Positions 60,024 to 64,000 of a DNA stretch of 64,000 bases are shown piece after piece. The notes beneath the pieces are model-generated. The model ran no database searches. It was given only the letters and a program-made list of their open reading frames with translations, and was not told where the DNA came from. The stretch lies in the NCBI RefSeq assembly GCF_036421855.1, contig NZ_JAZGOK010000007.1, one strand, 5' to 3'. The DNA comes from Georgenia_B sunbinii (GTDB lineage: Bacteria > Actinomycetota > Actinomycetes > Actinomycetales > Actinomycetaceae). Position 1 is the stretch's first letter. Each line of letters opens with the position of its first letter. Both the position numbers and the translations under genes were made by a program.

Positions 60024-60416
60024 ATGCCTCGCAGCCTGAAGAAGGGTCCGTTCGTCGACGACCACCTGCTCAAGAAGGTGGACGCCGCCAACGAGTCCGG
60101 TTCCAAGAACGTCATCAAGACCTGGTCCCGTCGGTCGGTTATTACCCCCGACTTCCTGGGTCACACCTTCGCCGTCCACGACGGCCGCAAGCACGTGCCG
60201 GTTTTCGTCACCGAGTCGATGGTCGGCCANACCTGGTCCCGTCGGTCGGTTATTACCCCCGACTTCCTGGGTCACACCTTCGCCGTCCACGACGGCCGCA
60301 AGCACGTGCCGGTTTTCGTCACCGAGTCGATGGTCGGCCACAAGCTGGGGGAGTTCGCCCCGACCCGCACTTACCGCGGGCACGACAAGGACGACCGCAA
60401 GGGCCGCCGTCGCTGA
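60024..60416 (+). CDS. rpsS: 30S ribosomal protein S19, reading frame lengthened by an assembly join
   Basis: As written the frame encodes 130 residues, but an exact 110-bp segment (60120-60229) is repeated at 60231-60340 around one undetermined base (60230). Removing one copy and the N (111 bp, 37 codons) restores the normal 93-residue S19 (MPRSLKKGPF start, GEFAPTRTYRGH near the end). The in-frame outcome is accidental. Treat as a normal rpsS gene interrupted by a contig overlap. Confidence 0.95.
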   Translation: MPRSLKKGPFVDDHLLKKVDAANESGSKNVIKTWSRRSVITPDFLGHTFAVHDGRKHVPVFVTESMVGXTWSRRSVITPDFLGHTFAVHDGRKHVPVFVTESMVGHKLGEFAPTRTYRGHDKDDRKGRRR

Positions 60417-60468
60417 CGCGACCGGCCAACCCAGCACCCCGAACATCCGACAAGTAAGGCAGGAATCG

Positions 60469-60867
60469 ATGGAAGCCAAGGCGCAGGCGCGATATGTGCG
60501 CGTCACGCCCCTCAAGGCTCGCCGCGTCGTGGACACCATCCGCGGACAGCGCGCCACCGAGGCCGTGACCGTACTGCGGTTCGCCCCGCAGGCGGCAGCC
60601 GAGACGGTGCGCAAGCTCGTCGAGAGCGCGATCGCTAACGCACGTGTGAAGGCCGACCAGGCCGGCGAGGCGTTCGACGAGAACAAGCTCGTCGTCCTCG
60701 AGGCGTTCGTTGACGAGGGCCCCACGCTCAAGCGGTTCCGACCGCGGGCCAAGGGCAGCGCGAACCGCATCCTCAAGCGGACGAGCCACATCACCGTCCG
60801 CGTGGGCGAACTCACCAAGAACGGCACGGTCTCCGTTGCCGCTGGAACGAAGGGGAGGACCCGATAG
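60469..60867 (+). CDS. rplV: 50S ribosomal protein L22
   Basis: 132 residues; tunnel-constriction protein. ARYVRVTPLKARRVVDTIRG and the hairpin region RFRPRAKGSANRILKRTSHI. Stop TAG shares its G with the rpsC GTG. Confidence 0.97.
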   Translation: MEAKAQARYVRVTPLKARRVVDTIRGQRATEAVTVLRFAPQAAAETVRKLVESAIANARVKADQAGEAFDENKLVVLEAFVDEGPTLKRFRPRAKGSANRILKRTSHITVRVGELTKNGTVSVAAGTKGRTR

Positions 60868-61694
60868 TGGGTCAGAAGGTCAACCCGACCGGGTTCCGGC
60901 TCGGCATCACCACAGACCACCGCTCGCGCTGGTTCGCCGACAGCACCAAGCCTGGGCAGCGGTACCGCGACTACGTCCGCGAGGACGTCGCCATCCGCAA
61001 GCTCATGGCCTCGGGCCTCGAGCGTGCCGGTATCTCCAAGGTCGACATCGAGCGCACGCGTGACCGCGTCCGCGTCGACCTGCACACCGCCCGGCCGGGC
61101 ATCGTCATCGGCCGCCGTGGTGCGGAGGCCGACCGCCTGCGCAGCGAGCTGGAGAAGCTCACCGGCAAGCAGGTGCAGCTGAACATCCTCGAGGTCAAGA
61201 ACCCCGAGATCGACGCTCAGCTCGTCGCTCAGGGCATCGCCGAGCAGCTCGCCAGCCGTGTCTCCTTCCGTCGTGCGATGCGCAAGGGCATGCAGTCCGC
61301 CCAGCGCGCCGGCGCCAAGGGCATCCGGGTGCAGTGCTCGGGCCGTCTCGGCGGCGCCGAGATGTCCCGCTCGGAGTTCTACCGCGAGGGACGAGTTCCC
61401 CTGCACACGCTGCGCGCGAACATCGACTACGGCTTCTTCGAGGCCCGCACCACCTTCGGGCGCATCGGCGTCAAGGTGTGGATCTACAAGGGTGACCAGA
61501 CCGAGCGCGAGTTCGCCCGCGAGCAGGCCGACGCCACCCCTCGTGGCCGTGGTCGCGCCGCCGGCGCCGAGCGCCCCCGCGGTCGCCGCGGCGACGGTCG
61601 TGGCCCCCGTCAGGGCGAGCAGTCCGAGACCGGCGGCGCTCCTGCCGCCGAGGCTCCGGCCGCAGCGCCCGCCGAATCAGGAACGGAGGCCTGA
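60867..61694 (+). CDS. rpsC: 30S ribosomal protein S3
   Basis: 275 residues; GQKVNPTGFRLGITTDHRSRW start, KH domain with VIGRRGAEADRLRSELEKLT, and an Ala/Arg/Gly/Pro-rich C-terminal tail of about 60 residues beyond the core, common in actinobacteria. GTG start overlaps rplV. Confidence 0.97.
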   Translation: MGQKVNPTGFRLGITTDHRSRWFADSTKPGQRYRDYVREDVAIRKLMASGLERAGISKVDIERTRDRVRVDLHTARPGIVIGRRGAEADRLRSELEKLTGKQVQLNILEVKNPEIDAQLVAQGIAEQLASRVSFRRAMRKGMQSAQRAGAKGIRVQCSGRLGGAEMSRSEFYREGRVPLHTLRANIDYGFFEARTTFGRIGVKVWIYKGDQTEREFAREQADATPRGRGRAAGAERPRGRRGDGRGPRQGEQSETGGAPAAEAPAAAPAESGTEA

Positions 61695-61697
61695 GTC

Positions 61698-62117
61698 ATG
61701 CTCATCCCTCGGCGGACCAAGTTCCGCAAGCAGCACCACCCGCGCCGTTCCGGCGTGGCCAAGGGCGGCACCGAGATCTCGTTCGGCGACTTCGCGATCC
61801 AGGCTCTCGAGCCCGCGTACGTCACCAACCGGCAGATCGAGGCCGCGCGTATCGCCATGACCCGGCACATCAAGCGTGGCGGGAAGGTGTGGATCAACAT
61901 CTACCCCGACCGCCCGCTGACCAAGAAGCCCGCCGAGACCCGCATGGGTTCGGGCAAGGGCTCACCCGAGTGGTGGGTCGCTAACGTCAAGCCCGGCCGC
62001 GTGCTCTTCGAGCTGGCCGGTGTCGACGAGGAGCTCGCCCGCGAGGCTCTGTCCCGCGCGCAGCACAAGCTCCCGCTCAAGACTCGTTTCGTTCGTCGTG
62101 AAGGTGGTGAAGGCTGA
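61698..62117 (+). CDS. rplP: 50S ribosomal protein L16
   Basis: 139 residues; MLIPRRTKFRKQHHPRRSG and KRGGKVWINIYPDRPLTKKPAETRMG-type core (conserved MGSGKGSPEWWVA). Stop overlaps the rpmC ATG (TGATG). Confidence 0.98.
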   Translation: MLIPRRTKFRKQHHPRRSGVAKGGTEISFGDFAIQALEPAYVTNRQIEAARIAMTRHIKRGGKVWINIYPDRPLTKKPAETRMGSGKGSPEWWVANVKPGRVLFELAGVDEELAREALSRAQHKLPLKTRFVRREGGEG

Positions 62118-62356
62118 TGGCCATCGGTTCGAAGGGGCGCTTCGCCCACGACCTCGACGGGATGACCGACGAGAAGCTGGCCGAGGAACTCGGCAAGGCC
62201 AAGGAAGAGCTGTTCAAGCTGCGCTTCTCCTCGGCGACGGGTCAGATCGAGGACCACGGCAACCTCAAGGCCGTGCGTCGCGACATTGCCCGGATCTACA
62301 CGATCGTGCACGAGCGCGAGCTCGGTATCCGCACCGCTCCCAGCAACGAGAAGTGA
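62117..62356 (+). CDS. rpmC: 50S ribosomal protein L29
   Basis: 79 residues; two-helix protein at the tunnel exit with KAKEELFKLRFSSATGQIED and VRRDIARIYTI. Coupled to rplP. Confidence 0.96.
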   Translation: MAIGSKGRFAHDLDGMTDEKLAEELGKAKEELFKLRFSSATGQIEDHGNLKAVRRDIARIYTIVHERELGIRTAPSNEK

Positions 62357-62364
62357 ACGAGGCC

Positions 62365-62655
62365 ATGAGCGAGAATTCCGCAACCACTGAGAACGCCGCG
62401 GTCGTTCGTAACGACCGCAAGATCCGCCGCGGCTATGTCGTGTCCGACAAGATGGACAAGACCGTCGTCGTCGAGGTCGAGGACCGCGTCAAGCACGCTC
62501 TCTACGGCAAGGTCATCCGCCGGACCAGCAAGGTCAAGGCGCATGACGAGTCCAACGAGGCCGGCGTGGGCGACCTGGTCCGCATCCAGGAGACCCGCCC
62601 GCTGAGTGCGACCAAGCGCTGGCGGATCCTGGAGATCGTCGAGAAGGCCAAGTAG
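62365..62655 (+). CDS. rpsQ: 30S ribosomal protein S17
   Basis: 96 residues from the ATG at 62365 (MSENSATTEN); a GTG at 62353 overlapping the rpmC stop is an equally possible start adding four residues. Core RKIRRGYVVSDKMDKTVVVE and ETRPLSATKRWRILEIVEKAK. 75 bp to rplN. Confidence 0.95.
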   Translation: MSENSATTENAAVVRNDRKIRRGYVVSDKMDKTVVVEVEDRVKHALYGKVIRRTSKVKAHDESNEAGVGDLVRIQETRPLSATKRWRILEIVEKAK

Positions 62656-62730
62656 CCACCTCAAGTCCATCATCCGTTCGGCAAGGCTCGGCGCGAGCCG
62701 AGAACCAGCACGACGACAGGAGTACATCGA

Positions 62731-63099
62731 ATGATCCAGCAGGAGTCGCGACTTAAGATCGCCGACAACACGGGGGCCAAGGAGATCTTGTGCATCCGTG
62801 TGCTCGGAGGCTCCGGCCGGCGTTACGCCGGTATCGGCGACGTCATTGTCGCCGCCGTCAAGGACGCCATCCCCGGCGGCAACGTCAAGAAGGGCGACGT
62901 CGTCAAGGCGGTCATCGTCCGTGCCGCCAAGGAGCGTCGTCGTCCTGACGGTTCCTACATCCGCTTCGACGAGAACGCCGCCGTCATCCTCAAGGCTGAC
63001 GGCGAGCCGCGCGGAACCCGCATCTTCGGCCCGGTGGGCCGCGAGCTGCGCGACAAGAAGTTCATGCGCATCGTCTCCCTGGCTCCGGAGGTGATCTGA
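62731..63099 (+). CDS. rplN: 50S ribosomal protein L14
   Basis: 122 residues; MIQQESRLKIADNTGAKEIL start and FGPVGRELRDKKFMRIVSLA end. GACAGGAG upstream. First gene of the spc part of the cluster; 1 bp before rplX. Confidence 0.98.
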   Translation: MIQQESRLKIADNTGAKEILCIRVLGGSGRRYAGIGDVIVAAVKDAIPGGNVKKGDVVKAVIVRAAKERRRPDGSYIRFDENAAVILKADGEPRGTRIFGPVGRELRDKKFMRIVSLAPEVI

Positions 63100-63100
63100 G

Positions 63101-63442
63101 ATGGCTCGGATCAAGAAGGGCGACCTCGTCGTCGTCATTGCAGGTCGTGACAAGGGCAAGCAGGGTCGGGTGCTCGAGATTGACATCGAGCGCGACCGTC
63201 TTGTCGTCGAGGGTGTCCAGCGCGCCAAGCGCCACACCAAGGTCGGTCAGTCCGGCCGCGGCGCCAAGACCGGTGGCATCGAGACGATCGAGGCCCCGAT
63301 CCACGCCAGCAACGTCATGGTCGTCGACCCGGAGTCCAAGAAGGGCACCCGGGTCGGGATCCGCACCGAGACGGTCGAGCGCGACGGACGCACCCGCACC
63401 CAGCGGATCCGGGTTGCCAAGCGCTCCGGTAAGGACATCTGA
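63101..63442 (+). CDS. rplX: 50S ribosomal protein L24
   Basis: 113 residues; KOW motif KKGDLVVVIAGRDKGKQGRV, one of the first proteins to bind 23S rRNA. Two bp before rplE. Confidence 0.97.
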   Translation: MARIKKGDLVVVIAGRDKGKQGRVLEIDIERDRLVVEGVQRAKRHTKVGQSGRGAKTGGIETIEAPIHASNVMVVDPESKKGTRVGIRTETVERDGRTRTQRIRVAKRSGKDI

Positions 63443-63444
63443 GC

Positions 63445-64000
63445 ATGAGCGAGAACACCGCAACCGCGACGCAGCTGCCGCGTCTGAAGCAGCGCTACCG
63501 CGAGGAGATCATCGCCGGGCTGCGCGAGGAGTTTGCCCACCCCAACATCAACGAGGTCGCAACGCTGACCAAGATCGTTGTGAACATGGGTGTCGGCGAC
63601 GCCGCGCGTGACTCCAAGCTCATCGAGGGCGCCATCCGTGACCTCTCGGTGATCACCGGCCAGAAGCCGCAGGTGACCAAGGCCCGCAAGTCCATCGCCC
63701 AGTTCAAGCTGCGCGAGGGCCAGCCGATCGGCGCCCACGTGACGCTGCGCGGCGACCGCATGTGGGAGTTCCTGGACCGTCTGCTGTCCACCGCCCTGCC
63801 GCGCATCCGCGACTTCCGTGGGCTGTCGCCCAAGCAGTTCGACGGCAACGGCAACTACACCTTCGGTCTCACTGAGCAGTCGATGTTCCACGAGATCGAC
63901 CAGGACAAGATCGACCGGGTGCGTGGCATGGACATCACAGTCGTCACCACGGCCACTACCGACGAAGAGGGGCGCTCGTTGCTCAAGCACCTCGGCTTCC
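63445..64000 (+). CDS. rplE: 50S ribosomal protein L5, 3' truncated by the window end
   Basis: About 185 residues visible, close to the full family length: LKQRYREEIIAGLREEF, LTKIVVNMGVGDAARD, KPQVTKARKSIAQFKLREG and FDGNGNYTFGLTEQSMFHEI. The frame is open at the right edge, so only the last few residues are missing. ATG at 63445. Confidence 0.97.
   Translation, partial: MSENTATATQLPRLKQRYREEIIAGLREEFAHPNINEVATLTKIVVNMGVGDAARDSKLIEGAIRDLSVITGQKPQVTKARKSIAQFKLREGQPIGAHVTLRGDRMWEFLDRLLSTALPRIRDFRGLSPKQFDGNGNYTFGLTEQSMFHEIDQDKIDRVRGMDITVVTTATTDEEGRSLLKHLGF

Noticed and set aside
60024..60416. A novel S19 with an internal 37-residue duplication
   Set aside because: The copies are nucleotide-identical and joined by an N, the mark of overlapping contigs joined end to end.

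Overview
The window is very GC-rich, densely coded chromosomal DNA of an actinobacterium. Gene content, GTG/TTG starts (rpoB and rpoC both begin with TTG), many -10 boxes of the TAGACT/TAGGCT type lying 6-7 nt before the start codon, and the order nuo / htpX / yajQ / rpmG-hadAB-murB / aspC / secE-nusG-rplKA / rplJL / rpoBC / str / S10 fit Actinomycetia, most likely Micrococcales. The exact genus cannot be fixed from sequence inspection alone.

Layout. 1-5.3 kb: the 3' part of an ABC1/UbiB-type kinase, convergent fdhD, a membrane-anchored HtrA protease, and menF-menG of menaquinone synthesis on the minus strand. 6.2-25 kb: a menaquinone reductase-like flavoprotein, the complete 14-subunit complex I operon nuoA-N with mostly overlapping stop/start codons, and a trans-polyprenyl diphosphate synthase as last gene. 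This joins synthesis of the quinone ring, its tail and tail saturation to the enzyme that reduces it. 25-39 kb: fprA, htpX, yajQ, tRNA-Tyr/Thr/Met, rpmG, hadA-hadB-MFS, murB, adenosine deaminase, an APH-fold kinase, two secreted Ser/Pro-rich proteins beside a two-component system, and an aspartate aminotransferase. 39.6-56 kb: tRNA-Trp, secE, nusG, rplK-rplA, rplJ-rplL, rpoB-rpoC and the str operon (rpsL-rpsG-fusA-tuf). 57-64 kb: the S10/spc operon from rpsJ to rplE, which is cut by the window end.

Most of the window is core housekeeping DNA. Three things stand out. (1) A family of 15-nt units with an 18-bp period occurs at three distant places: in frame inside the cytoplasmic linker of htrA, behind the polyprenyl synthase, and as a large bidirectional array with a 53-bp higher-order repeat in the 1.1-kb gap between tuf and rpsJ. 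The units have no stop codon in any of six frames. (2) Two paralogous secreted Ser/Pro repeat proteins and the neighbouring histidine kinase/response regulator pair share TCTCAT-like half-sites at 11- or 22-bp spacing upstream. This looks like a self-contained signalling unit with unknown effectors. (3) rpsS carries an exact 110-bp duplication around a single N, which is a contig join and not biology.

Regulatory features visible by eye include an L10-type leader with an intrinsic terminator before rplJ, strong hairpins without U-tracts at the rplL/rpoB, rpoB/rpoC and rpoC/rpsL junctions, and a triple hairpin after tuf.
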